From positions 62,001-126,000 of the forward strand of contig NZ_JAAKZF010000008.1 in assembly GCF_011045125.1 (NCBI RefSeq): 64,000 bases of DNA, written 5' to 3'. Position numbers and translations under genes: made by a program. A model generated the notes under the pieces. It saw only the letters and a list, made by a program, of their open reading frames with translations, ran no database searches and had not been told where the DNA came from. Source of the DNA: Allomesorhizobium camelthorni. Lineage in GTDB: Bacteria; Pseudomonadota; Alphaproteobacteria; Rhizobiales; Rhizobiaceae. Shown in pieces: positions 16,244-24,110 of this stretch (within the stretch, counting starts at the first letter, position 1; each line of letters starts with the position of its first letter).

Positions 16244-17503
16244 ATGTCACGTCTGTTCGCGGAATATGAAATCGAGAGCCCCGTAGGCCTTGAACGCGCG
16301 GCTCAGGTTATTGCGGGCGAGCAATCCTGCGGCACCTTCATGCGGCTTACGGGCGAGACCGACGACCTGCGCAGCCGCGCTGGAGCTAAGGTCGAGCGCG
16401 TGATCGAGGAGAGCGTCCGAGATCGTCCGTCACTGCCATGCCGCAAGCAGGGCGCCAGCTACGCGCGCGGACGGATCCTGCTTTCCTGGCCGCTCGCCAA
16501 TATGGGTCCGTCGCTCACCAACACACTCGCGACCGTTGCGGGCAACCTGTTCGAACTGGCGGAAATCTCCGCGCTGCGGCTGCTCGATGTCACTTTTCCC
16601 GGCGAATTCGCGCGCGCCTGTCCAGGTCCGGCCTTCGGCATCAAAGGCACGCAGGAGCTTGCCGGGGTCGAGGGGCGACCAATGATCGGAACGATAGTCA
16701 AGCCGAGCGTCGGTCTTTCGGCTGAAGAGACGGCGGCGCTCGTGCGCGAGCTTTGCGAGGGCGGCATCGATTTCATCAAGGATGATGAATTGCAGGCGAA
16801 CGGGCCGCACTGTCCGCTTGCCGAGCGCGTCCCTGCCGTCATGGCAGTGATCAACGATCATGCTGCGCGCATGGGCCGCAAGGTGATGTATGCCTTCAAT
16901 ATCACAGATGAAGTTGATGAAATGAAACGCAATGCGGATATGGTGCTTGCGGCAGGTGGAACTTGTCTCATGGTCAGCCTGCACTCTGTCGGGCTCGCAG
17001 GTCTGGGCGCGATCCGGCGTCATGCAGAGTTGCCGCTGCATTGCCACCGCAATGGCTGGGGCCTCTTCCAGCGCTCGCCCGATATCGGCATCTCCTATCG
17101 CGCATGGCAAAAATTCTGGCGGCTCGCTGGCGCGGACCACCTTCACGTCAACGGGCTCGCCAACAAGTTCAGCGAAACCGATGCCTCGGTCATCGATTCG
17201 GCACGCGCCGTCTCGGCGCCGCTCTTTTGCGAGGGCCTGCCGGGATTCGAGGCGATGCCGGTCTTCTCCTCCGGCCAGACAGCCGTCCAGGTCGAACTGA
17301 CCTACAAGGCGCTGGGAACGACCGACTTCATCTACTGCGCAGGCGGCGGCATCATGGGGCATCCGGAAGGCGTTTCGGGTGGGGTCGAGAGCCTGCGGCA
17401 AGCGGCCGAGGCGGCTGTCGCCGGCATCCCCCTCCATGATCATGCCCGGGACCATCCGGCACTGGCCGCGGCGCTCAGTGCCTTCGGGGACCGGCTCCCG
17501 TGA
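16244..17503 (+). CDS. RuBisCO-like protein, 3-oxo-isoapionate 4-phosphate transcarboxylase/hydrolase or decarboxylase
   Basis: The 419-residue protein is a form IV RuBisCO large-subunit homologue. Active-site correspondences to spinach numbering are Lys153 in IVKPSVGLS (Lys175), the carbamylatable Lys179 with Asp181 and Glu182 in FIKDDE (Lys201, Asp203, Glu204), His268-Arg269 in HCHRNGWG (His294, Arg295), a probable loop-6 Lys308, SSG at 342-344 and GGGI at 367-370. The second lysine of KPK (Lys177) is Ser155, so carboxylation is not expected. In apionate pathways such proteins act on 3-oxo-isoapionate 4-phosphate: OiaX yields 3-phosphoglycerate and glycolate, and another type decarboxylates it to L-erythrulose 1-phosphate. 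The overlap with the kinase gene supports this role. Confidence 0.82.
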   Translation: MSRLFAEYEIESPVGLERAAQVIAGEQSCGTFMRLTGETDDLRSRAGAKVERVIEESVRDRPSLPCRKQGASYARGRILLSWPLANMGPSLTNTLATVAGNLFELAEISALRLLDVTFPGEFARACPGPAFGIKGTQELAGVEGRPMIGTIVKPSVGLSAEETAALVRELCEGGIDFIKDDELQANGPHCPLAERVPAVMAVINDHAARMGRKVMYAFNITDEVDEMKRNADMVLAAGGTCLMVSLHSVGLAGLGAIRRHAELPLHCHRNGWGLFQRSPDIGISYRAWQKFWRLAGADHLHVNGLANKFSETDASVIDSARAVSAPLFCEGLPGFEAMPVFSSGQTAVQVELTYKALGTTDFIYCAGGGIMGHPEGVSGGVESLRQAAEAAVAGIPLHDHARDHPALAAALSAFGDRLP

Positions 17504-18828
17504 GCGAAGACCTTCTCCTCAGCTACTACGGCGACGACTTTACCGGCTCAACGGACGTGCTGGAAGTGTTGTCGGCCAACGGCGTTCCAACAGTGCTGTT
17601 CACCAGATTGCCCGAGGAGGCGGAGCGTGCGGCCTTCAGCGAATGCCGCGCCATAGGCTTGGCAGGCACAAGCCGCAGCCAGGCGCCGGATTGGATGGAC
17701 GAGAATCTTCCGGGGGCGTTCGGCTGGCTGAAATCGCTGAAGGCCCGCCACTGTCACTACAAGGTATGCTCGACCTTCGACAGTTCGCCGAAGCAGGGTT
17801 CGATCGGGAGGGCGATGGAGATCGGCCTGCACATTTTCGATCAAAAGATGGCGGCGGTCGTTGTCGGGGCGCCGCAACTTCGGCGCTACACCGTCTTCGG
17901 CCATCTCTTTGCCGCCTTCCGCGATGAGGTCTATCGCATTGACCGGCACCCGGTGATGAGCCGCCATCCGGCGACGCCGATGGATGAATCTGATCTGCGG
18001 CGGCATCTGGCCGCGCAGACGGATTTGGACATTGGCCTGATCGACGGTTTTGGATTCCCAGCTGCGACCGGCGAGATGATGCTCGCCGCCCTTGCAGGGA
18101 ATGGCAAGAGGGCTTGCTTGATCGACGTGCACGACCATGCCTCTCAGGCAAGCGCCGGAGCCCTGCTCGACAGCGGCGGCGATTGGCTTGGCCCATTCGT
18201 CGTGGGCTCATCCGGCGTCGAATATGCACTGATCGCTGCCTGGCGGTCGCGGGGGGCGCCTGACACCGGGACGGAGCATTTTGCGCCGCTGGCGGCACAG
18301 GAGCGCATTGCCATCGTCTCCGGAAGCTGCTCCCCGACCACGGAACGCCAGATTCGGTCCGCAGTCGAGGCCGGGTTCGTTTCGATCGACGTGGATTATG
18401 CGGCGCTGGCGGGCGGGGGCGACGGGCAGCGCGCGTTCGACGAGGCTCTTGCCCGCGCCAGCGCGGCGCTTCAGGACGGCCGGAGCCCGATTCTGCACAC
18501 GGCCCTCGGTCCAGACACCGCGCTCGGCGTGGAAGGCGCATCAAACGACGCAGTCGGCCGCGCACTCGGCCGCTTGCTTCGCACGATCACTGAGCAGGCC
18601 GAACTTTCACGCGTCGTCGTCGCCGGGGGCGACACTTCAAGCCACGCGCTCTGCGAACTCGGCATTTTCGCCCTGACGCTTCGACATCCGATCCCGCAAT
18701 CGCCGGGGTCTCCCGTCTGCACCGCCCATCGCGAGGCGGGCGCAGGCAGACTAGAGATCACACTGAAGGGCGGACAGATCGGCGGCGACGACTTTTTCGT
18801 CCGACTGCGTGACGGCACGGTGGCCTGA
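17500..18828 (+). CDS. oiaK: 3-oxo-isoapionate kinase-like DUF1537 kinase
   Basis: The 442-residue protein has the DUF1537 two-domain layout, with YYGDDFTGSTDVLEVL at the N-terminus and the ATP-binding VVAGGDTSSHALCELG block near the C-terminus. It starts with GTG at 17500, overlapping the TGA of the RuBisCO-like gene, so the two are translationally coupled. In the known D-apionate route OiaK phosphorylates the ApnO product, 3-oxo-isoapionate, to give the substrate of the RuBisCO-like enzyme. It is only distantly similar to the OtnK at 4865. Specificity is inferred from the neighbours. Confidence 0.82.
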   Translation: MSEDLLLSYYGDDFTGSTDVLEVLSANGVPTVLFTRLPEEAERAAFSECRAIGLAGTSRSQAPDWMDENLPGAFGWLKSLKARHCHYKVCSTFDSSPKQGSIGRAMEIGLHIFDQKMAAVVVGAPQLRRYTVFGHLFAAFRDEVYRIDRHPVMSRHPATPMDESDLRRHLAAQTDLDIGLIDGFGFPAATGEMMLAALAGNGKRACLIDVHDHASQASAGALLDSGGDWLGPFVVGSSGVEYALIAAWRSRGAPDTGTEHFAPLAAQERIAIVSGSCSPTTERQIRSAVEAGFVSIDVDYAALAGGGDGQRAFDEALARASAALQDGRSPILHTALGPDTALGVEGASNDAVGRALGRLLRTITEQAELSRVVVAGGDTSSHALCELGIFALTLRHPIPQSPGSPVCTAHREAGAGRLEITLKGGQIGGDDFFVRLRDGTVA

Positions 18829-19028
18829 GGAGCAGCCACGGCTTGTGTGGGAGCTTGAAGAGGTCGAGACGTGGCTCGAACAATGCTGGCAGGGCATGCG
18901 AAGATCGCGCCTGGCCCGAACGTCCACCAGCGCAAGACGCGCCCAGTCAAACCTGGTGGCTTAACAAGTCTGGTTTTGGCCCCATAGCAGCCGTTGCTGG
19001 CTTGCATCAGGAAAGGGTGAACCCCCCC

Positions 19029-19045
19029 TGAACGGCCAGTTCAGC
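19029..19045. promoter_or_regulatory. Palindrome upstream of first curlin gene
   Basis: CTGAAC-N5-GTTCAG is a perfect inverted repeat 77 bases before the ATG of the first curlin gene. The same design, with one mismatch, precedes the second curlin gene at 20121. This suggests a shared regulator of curli expression. The stretch 18829-19122 otherwise shows no gene. Confidence 0.5.
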
Positions 19046-19122
19046 GAAGGTTCCGACGGTCTCTGCCAGGGTCGGGTCGTTCTCAAGCGGAACTGAATCC
19101 ACTGCAAACCCAGGAGGAGCAA

Positions 19123-19557
19123 ATGACTCCCAAGCTCATCATCACCAGCGCCGTTGCCGCGATCATCAGCTTCACCTCCATGCCAGCTATGGCCAACAGC
19201 ATCTGGATCGAGCAGCACGGCTGGTCGCATTCGGTCGGCGGATCCCAGGACGGCCGCCGCAACGAGATCGGCGTATACCAGAATGGTGCCCGCAACAGCG
19301 CCATCGCCAAGCAGCGCGGCCGGGGCAACGTCGCCGCCGTCGGCCAGGAAGGCCGGCGCAACCGCGGCCAGGCCGAACAGCGCGGCCGCAACAACGCCGC
19401 CGGCATCGGCCAGTTCGGCTCCGGCCACAACAGCATCATGGTCCAGGACGGCAACGGCAACATTGCGGCCGGCGTTCAGGTCGGCCATGGCTGCGACGCG
19501 GCAACGTCGCAGTCCGGCCGCGGCAACGTCGCAGCGATCGTTCAGACCTGCCGCTGA
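19123..19557 (+). CDS. Curlin-repeat protein (CsgA/CsgB-like amyloid subunit)
   Basis: The 144-residue protein starts with a 24-residue Sec signal peptide (ending SMPAMA). The mature part is a series of about eight imperfect repeats of the curlin type Q-x-G-x-x-N, for example QNGARN, QRGRGN, QEGRRN, QRGRNN, QDGNGN and QSGRGN. Such proteins are secreted through CsgG and assemble as extracellular amyloid fibres. The repeats are unusually arginine-rich. Two cysteines (in GHGCDA and QTCR) near the C-terminus are atypical for curlins. AGGAGG lies upstream of the ATG. Neighbours are a CsgH-like chaperone and a second curlin gene; csgG, csgE and csgF are not in the window. Confidence 0.85.
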   Translation: MTPKLIITSAVAAIISFTSMPAMANSIWIEQHGWSHSVGGSQDGRRNEIGVYQNGARNSAIAKQRGRGNVAAVGQEGRRNRGQAEQRGRNNAAGIGQFGSGHNSIMVQDGNGNIAAGVQVGHGCDAATSQSGRGNVAAIVQTCR

Positions 19558-19629
19558 CCAACAGCCCGGATCGCACGCCGGCCGGGATTTTCTAAAGCCC
19601 GGCCGGCCCAATGCTCAGAGGAGATCATC

Positions 19630-20022
19630 ATGTCGAAGCGAGTCACCCATACAGCCCTCGGCGTCACGCCCCTCATCGCCATGCTCGGCGTGGCCGCCGC
19701 ACTTGCAGGCCAGGCCGCGTCCACCGACGGCCTGCTCGCCTGTGAGTTCCGCGCCGGTGCGGCGAACGGTATGACGACGATCGAGGGCATCGTTCACGCG
19801 ACCGACGCGGTCGAGGGAAGCTACCGACTTTCCGTCGGCGGCGGCGGCGGCGCGGGAAGCGTCCGCATCAACCAGGCCGGCGCGTTCTACGCAACGCCGG
19901 ACGCGCCCGCCACCCTCGGCCAAGTCATGCTGGACAGCGGCGGAACCTACGACGCCCGCCTCGAGGTCAGCGGCGCCGGCTCGACCGTCATCTGCGAAGA
20001 GCTGATCGGCGGCCGGATTTGA
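19630..20022 (+). CDS. csgH: CsgH-like curli chaperone
   Basis: The 130-residue protein has an N-terminal signal peptide (ending about AALAGQAAS) followed by a small beta-rich domain with LLACEFRAG, GSYRLSVGGGGGAGSVRINQAGAF and STVICEELIGG, including two cysteines (in LLACEF and VICEEL) that could pair. This fits CsgH, the periplasmic chaperone of alphaproteobacterial curli systems that blocks premature amyloid formation. Its location between two curlin genes supports the call. AGAGGAG precedes the ATG, and a strong hairpin terminator follows the stop. Confidence 0.8.
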   Translation: MSKRVTHTALGVTPLIAMLGVAAALAGQAASTDGLLACEFRAGAANGMTTIEGIVHATDAVEGSYRLSVGGGGGAGSVRINQAGAFYATPDAPATLGQVMLDSGGTYDARLEVSGAGSTVICEELIGGRI

Positions 20023-20043
20023 CCATCTAAGCTCTGACCTTCG

Positions 20044-20071
20044 AAAAGGCGCCCGATTCGGGCGCCTTTTT
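20044..20071 (+). terminator. Rho-independent terminator after csgH
   Basis: A GC-rich stem (GGCGCCCGA pairing with TTCGGGCGCC) is flanked by AAAA on the left and TTTTT on the right. It lies 22 bases after the csgH stop codon and separates the csgA-csgH transcript from the second curlin gene, which then needs its own promoter. Confidence 0.85.
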
Positions 20072-20120
20072 CGTTCCGCCTGCTCCGCCGCTGTAGTCGG
20101 CCCTCGTTTCTAAACGAAAT

Positions 20121-20137
20121 CTGAACACGCGGTTCTG
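20121..20137. promoter_or_regulatory. Palindrome upstream of second curlin gene
   Basis: CTGAAC-N5-GTTCTG repeats, with one mismatch, the CTGAAC-N5-GTTCAG palindrome found before the first curlin gene. It lies 86 bases from the ATG at 20224 and just after the csgH terminator, where a new promoter is expected. Confidence 0.45.
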
Positions 20138-20223
20138 GGCCGGTTCAGCCCGCCTGGTTCATGATCCACTCCAACGGTCGGGCGAGACCGGCTGTATCCG
20201 AGACACCAAGAAGGAGAACACCG

Positions 20224-20640
20224 ATGACCCGCAAGCCCATCAAAAAACTCGCCGCCGGTCTCGTTGCGACGATCGTCGGACTGAGCGCGCTTTCAGCCCC
20301 CGCCGCTGCCGGCGGCTCGTTGAGCGTCCATGTTGCGCCCAGCAGCGCCGATTCCGGGCGCGCGCTGCTTACCGGCCTTCAACTCTACTTGTTCTACAAC
20401 GCGATCAAGGGCGGCGCGAGCATCCGCCAGCGTGGCCACAACAATTCCGCCGGCATTGGTCAGAACGGCCGCGGCAACTTCGGTGTCGTGCATCAGGAAG
20501 GCAGTGGCCACCACGGCACGCTGCAGCAGAACGGCAACGGAAACGCCTATGGCCTGTTCCAATTCGGCCGTAACACCGACGGCCATGTGGTGCAAAACGG
20601 CTATGGCCGCGCCGGCGCGAGCTTCCAGATCGGCTGGTAG
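20224..20640 (+). CDS. Second curlin-repeat protein
   Basis: The 138-residue protein has a signal peptide (ending SALSAPAAA) and, after a spacer with a hydrophobic LLTGLQLYLFYNAI segment, about six curlin-type repeats such as QRGHNN, QNGRGN, QEGSGH, QNGNGN and QNGYGR, ending FQIGW. By analogy it may be the nucleator (CsgB-like) or a second fibre subunit. Which one cannot be decided. The ATG at 20224 follows AAGGAG at good spacing; a longer reading from 20161 lacks a signal peptide at its start. It has its own upstream palindrome shared with the first curlin gene. Confidence 0.82.
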   Translation: MTRKPIKKLAAGLVATIVGLSALSAPAAAGGSLSVHVAPSSADSGRALLTGLQLYLFYNAIKGGASIRQRGHNNSAGIGQNGRGNFGVVHQEGSGHHGTLQQNGNGNAYGLFQFGRNTDGHVVQNGYGRAGASFQIGW

Positions 20641-20687
20641 CGCGGGCGCGTTACCAATCCGTCTTCGACCGTTTCCAGGCAGGACGA

Positions 20688-21041
20688 TCAGGCCATCGAT
20701 ATCCGACCACCCCTTCGCAAGGCCGGATGACACTCGTGTAGCGTTCCCAAACCTTCATTGTAGTCGGTCCGGTAGAGCGGAGTCTGGTGGGCCGCATCGA
20801 TGAACACCGCCAGATCGGGACTGCCCGATCGTAGTTCTGCAAGGCATTTCGCGCGCTCGGCCGTTTCGGAGCGTCGGTCGCCCTCCGGCCATTCCAGAGC
20901 TAGTTGATGGTTCGTCGTGAGCGGTATTTTCCGCACGACTGCGTCCCTGTCCGGCGACAGGCAAACAACGGCGTAGCCCCCGGTTTTGTCCAGCACCATG
21001 ACATTGAACAGCGCCTCCTGCATCACCGTCCGCTCGCCCAT
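20688..21041 (-). CDS. Hypothetical protein with transposase-like leader
   Basis: A 117-codon frame from the ATG at 21041 begins GERTVMQEALF, which resembles the first residues of IS1182-family transposases as I remember them. It then continues with unrelated sequence (LDKTGGYAVVCLSPDRDAVVRK, ending RRGGRISMA) that I do not recognise. The transposase likeness ends after about a dozen residues. This may be a chimera formed when an IS element was deleted, or chance. The frame is open further upstream to 21263. It lies tail to tail with the second curlin gene, 47 bases away. Confidence 0.35.
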   Translation of the reverse strand: MGERTVMQEALFNVMVLDKTGGYAVVCLSPDRDAVVRKIPLTTNHQLALEWPEGDRRSETAERAKCLAELRSGSPDLAVFIDAAHQTPLYRTDYNEGLGTLHECHPALRRGGRISMA

Positions 21042-21325
21042 CAATCCTCCCGGTTCCAAGAGTACTGCATCAGGACTTCGGACCGCCAGCAACATCGACT
21101 TTTTCGCCGCAATCCGCCATGACAATCCTCCGCAGCGAACATTCACGCAAGGGCCTGAGTCGACGGAGGTCGTGTGAAATCGCGGCTGTATGATTGCCGA
21201 TGACGCCCGCCGGCTTGCGCATTGGGCATAGCACACCGGCTTCCCCCAAACTGGAAGGGGCATCCTTCGGCACCGATGGAAGAGACACGGTGAGATCAGG
21301 TTCAGGCCATCTCCGCCTCATCAAG

Positions 21326-21357
21326 ACAAAAGGGAGCCTCGAACATGCGAAGCTCCC
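21326..21357 (-). terminator. Rho-independent terminator of the DUF917/ABC operon
   Basis: Read on the minus strand, a ten-base-pair stem with one G-U pair (GGGAGCTTCG / CGAGGCTCCC) and loop CATGTT is followed by TTTTG. It lies 48 bases after the stop of the solute-binding protein gene, the last gene of that operon. The rest of 21042-21404 shows no gene. Confidence 0.8.
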
Positions 21358-21404
21358 TCCCTCAAGGTCAGGACGCGTTGAGATTGCGCGTCTGGCTGTA
21401 TCAG

Positions 21405-22976
21405 CTAGCCCTCGCACTTCCACCACATGCGCGAGAAGTCATAGTCCCAACTCTGCATCGGAACCTCAGCATAGCCCCGCAGGCAAGAATGAGCCGCCAT
21501 GCGCTTGAGCTGGGACAAGAGCGGGATCTCCGCGATCGTCTCGTGCATCCGCGCCTGGATGTCCTTGTAGAGCTTGTTGCGCTCGGCCTCGTCGACGGTC
21601 GCGCGTGACTTGTCGATCATAGCGTCGATCTCCGAATCCTGGACCCAGGACATGGACGACCAGGTGCCGGCCGCACGTGAATGGTACTGCACGAAGAACA
21701 CTGAGTCGGGCGAGGGATAGGTCGGACCGTAGAAAACCTGCGAGGTATGCGGCGTCGTCTCGACCTTAGTGGCGAGTTCGGTAATACGGTTCCAGGGTTC
21801 CGGCTGAAGATCGACGGCAAAACCGATCGTTTCCAGCGTCGACTTGAACAGCAGGCCGATCTCCTCCTCGAACGGCGTGTTGGCGACGTAAGCATGGCTG
21901 AGACGGATCGGCTGCTCGCCGGCATATTTTGATTTCGCCACCTCTTCGGCCGCTTTCTCGAGGTTGTATTCCGGAGAAGGCAGGTCGTCGAGATGGGCTT
22001 CGGCGAAGAGCGGCGACAGGACGCCCTTCATCTCGCCGCCCGGATAGATCACTTCACGGATCGTCGCATAGTCCATCGCATAGGCGATGGCGCGGCGGAT
22101 GTGCACGTCGTCGGTCGGTGCCAGCTGGTTGTTGACCTTGAGGTAGAATCCCGTCGCCGTTTCCGCCTCAATCAGCTTGTAGTTGTCGAGCTTTTCGATC
22201 GCCTCGTAGGTCTCGCTGCTCTGATACTGCGACGACATACCGAGCTCGCCACGCTGGGCGAGCGCGCGCACCGTCGCTTCATCGCGCGTCACGACGAAGC
22301 GAAGCTCGTCGATCGGGCGCTCGTTCGGCCATCCGGCGTGGTAGCCGTCATACCGCTGCAGGATCATTTCGGCGCCGCGCGTCCAGCCCGACAGATTGTA
22401 TGGGCCCGCGCCCGCGCTGTTTTCGGCGAGGAAGTCCTCGCCCCATTCGTTGCCTTCTGCCGACACTACGTCGGAATTGACCACAAGGATCAGCGGCGTG
22501 ACCGAAATGAACGGCGCGTAGACACGGTCGATCCTGATCTCCACCGTGTGCTCGTCGAGCGCCTTGACGTTGTCCGGCTGGACAAGATCGGAAAACAGAT
22601 AGGCAGGGCCCTCGTTCAGCGCGAGCAAGCGCTGCATCGTATAGACCACGTCCTTGGCCTCGACCGGGCTGCTGTCCTGGAACGTCGCGCCTTGCTTGAG
22701 CCTGAAGGTATAGGTCCGGCTGTCTTCGGAAACCTCCCAGCTTTCGGCAAGCTGCGGCACTACCTCGCCCGCGCTGGTGACGGTGGTAAGGCCGTCATAG
22801 AGATTCACCGCCGCCATGTATTCCGTGTAGTCGGTCACCTTGGCCGGATCGACCGTACCGAAGATCTGGACAACATTGACGACGAGCGAGAGCTTGTCCT
22901 GCGCGACGGCGGGCGCCGTCAGTACAGTAGCCGCGGCAAGTGCCGCCGCCGTAAGGGCATGTCGCATGGTTTTCAT
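21405..22976 (-). CDS. ABC transporter substrate-binding protein, family 5
   Basis: The 523-residue protein has a signal peptide (MKTMRHALTAAALAAATVLTAPAVA) and the SBP_bac_5 fold used for peptides, nickel and various amides or sugars. Typical blocks are YTEYMAAVNLYDGL, PQLAESWEVSEDSRTYTFRL and TYPSPDSVFFVQYHS. It captures substrate in the periplasm for the permeases at 28484 and 29359. It is the last gene of an operon containing two DUF917 proteins and a hydantoinase-like protein, which suggests a cyclic amide or modified amino acid as substrate. Normal length; start chosen at the signal peptide with AAGGA upstream. Confidence 0.87.
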   Translation of the reverse strand: MKTMRHALTAAALAAATVLTAPAVAQDKLSLVVNVVQIFGTVDPAKVTDYTEYMAAVNLYDGLTTVTSAGEVVPQLAESWEVSEDSRTYTFRLKQGATFQDSSPVEAKDVVYTMQRLLALNEGPAYLFSDLVQPDNVKALDEHTVEIRIDRVYAPFISVTPLILVVNSDVVSAEGNEWGEDFLAENSAGAGPYNLSGWTRGAEMILQRYDGYHAGWPNERPIDELRFVVTRDEATVRALAQRGELGMSSQYQSSETYEAIEKLDNYKLIEAETATGFYLKVNNQLAPTDDVHIRRAIAYAMDYATIREVIYPGGEMKGVLSPLFAEAHLDDLPSPEYNLEKAAEEVAKSKYAGEQPIRLSHAYVANTPFEEEIGLLFKSTLETIGFAVDLQPEPWNRITELATKVETTPHTSQVFYGPTYPSPDSVFFVQYHSRAAGTWSSMSWVQDSEIDAMIDKSRATVDEAERNKLYKDIQARMHETIAEIPLLSQLKRMAAHSCLRGYAEVPMQSWDYDFSRMWWKCEG

Positions 22977-23021
22977 TTTTCCGGTTCCTTCCTCTGGTTC
23001 CAATTCGGTTCTCGGTCCTTC

Positions 23022-24110
23022 TCAGCGGGACATCTGATGCAGCGGTGCGTAATCGTGTTCGTAGCCAAAGTAGCGCGGGCCAACGAGTTCCAGCCCCTCG
23101 GGCGTCCACCATTGCGGATCGCAGGCGAGGCCGATCGCGGTTACGGCGAGGCCGTAGCGAAGCTGCTCGGTGGTGACCGGCATGCCGCCATCCGCGTCAA
23201 GCGCGCAGATCAGATCAGGCGTGACGGCCAGCAATTCGTCCGCTTCGCTGCGGCAGATCAGGAACTCGTTCTGGAACTCGACCGTGAAGCTGCGTCCCTC
23301 GTCTTCGTCCATGCCCTTGAACTCGGCCTTACCGCGCGCGAAGCCGCCCACGGTTCGCCGGTCGATGTCGACCACGCGGCCGGTGAAGAGCCGCTTGCCG
23401 TCCAGTCGCTTCATCAGCGCTTCGGCGGGATTGCGGATTGCCTTGCGTTCCGACGTCATGATCTCGCCTATCGCTTTGATCAGCGACATGGAGCCGTGCA
23501 GGATGCCGCGCTTCATTTCGGCGCCGCTCATTGGATAGAGTGCGACAAGGGCGGCACCGCCCATCTCGACGGTCTGGCAGCGGGCCAGCCGCTCTGTCCA
23601 TTTGTTCGAGATGGCGTTGATGACGGAGCTGTTGCCCTTGTCGTCCGCAAGCACCATCGGGGTGGCCGAAACGCCGTGGATCGTCATCGTCACCATTTGC
23701 AATTCCGGGAAGGCGCGCCCCATGCCGTCGCCGTCGATCAGCGGCAGGCCGGTGGCCGCGGCGACCGCGTAGGGAATGGTCGAGTTGAGCCCGCCCGCCT
23801 CGATGCAGATCAGCGCGTCGGCCTTGCGACCCAGAAACGCCTCGAGCTGGGCGAGCGCCTCTCGCGCCTCGTTGCCGTTTGGTAGCTTCTCGACCATCAC
23901 GGTCGGCGCACCCATCATGCAGACGGGGATGCAAAGCGCGTCGTCGTCGAGTTCGTCGGCCGTGATGACCTTGACCGGCCCGTGCTGCGCGATCACCTGC
24001 TTGGCCATTAGCTTGCCGATATAGGGATCGCCGCCGCCGCCAGTGCCCAGGAACGCCCCGCCCAGCGCTATGGCGTCCATGTCGTCAGCCGTCACCGTGA
24101 ATGAGGTCAT
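23022..24110 (-). CDS. DUF917 domain protein
   Basis: The 362-residue protein is a full-length DUF917 member, with the glycine-rich FLGTGGGGDPYIGKL near the N-terminus, the IEAGGLNSTIPYAVAA segment, GDGMGRAFPELQM and the later ALDADGGMPVTTEQLRYGL. Pfam has, as far as I recall, renamed the two halves of this family after S-methyl-thiohydantoin desulfurase, but the function of most members is untested. It overlaps the preceding DUF917 gene by four bases. The two are homologous but only moderately similar, which suggests a heteromeric complex or two steps of one pathway. Confidence 0.85.
   Translation of the reverse strand: MTSFTVTADDMDAIALGGAFLGTGGGGDPYIGKLMAKQVIAQHGPVKVITADELDDDALCIPVCMMGAPTVMVEKLPNGNEAREALAQLEAFLGRKADALICIEAGGLNSTIPYAVAAATGLPLIDGDGMGRAFPELQMVTMTIHGVSATPMVLADDKGNSSVINAISNKWTERLARCQTVEMGGAALVALYPMSGAEMKRGILHGSMSLIKAIGEIMTSERKAIRNPAEALMKRLDGKRLFTGRVVDIDRRTVGGFARGKAEFKGMDEDEGRSFTVEFQNEFLICRSEADELLAVTPDLICALDADGGMPVTTEQLRYGLAVTAIGLACDPQWWTPEGLELVGPRYFGYEHDYAPLHQMSR

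Noticed and set aside
21993-23885. 630-codon open frame on the plus strand
   Set aside because: It covers the reverse strand of the substrate-binding protein and the first DUF917 gene and shows no family features.
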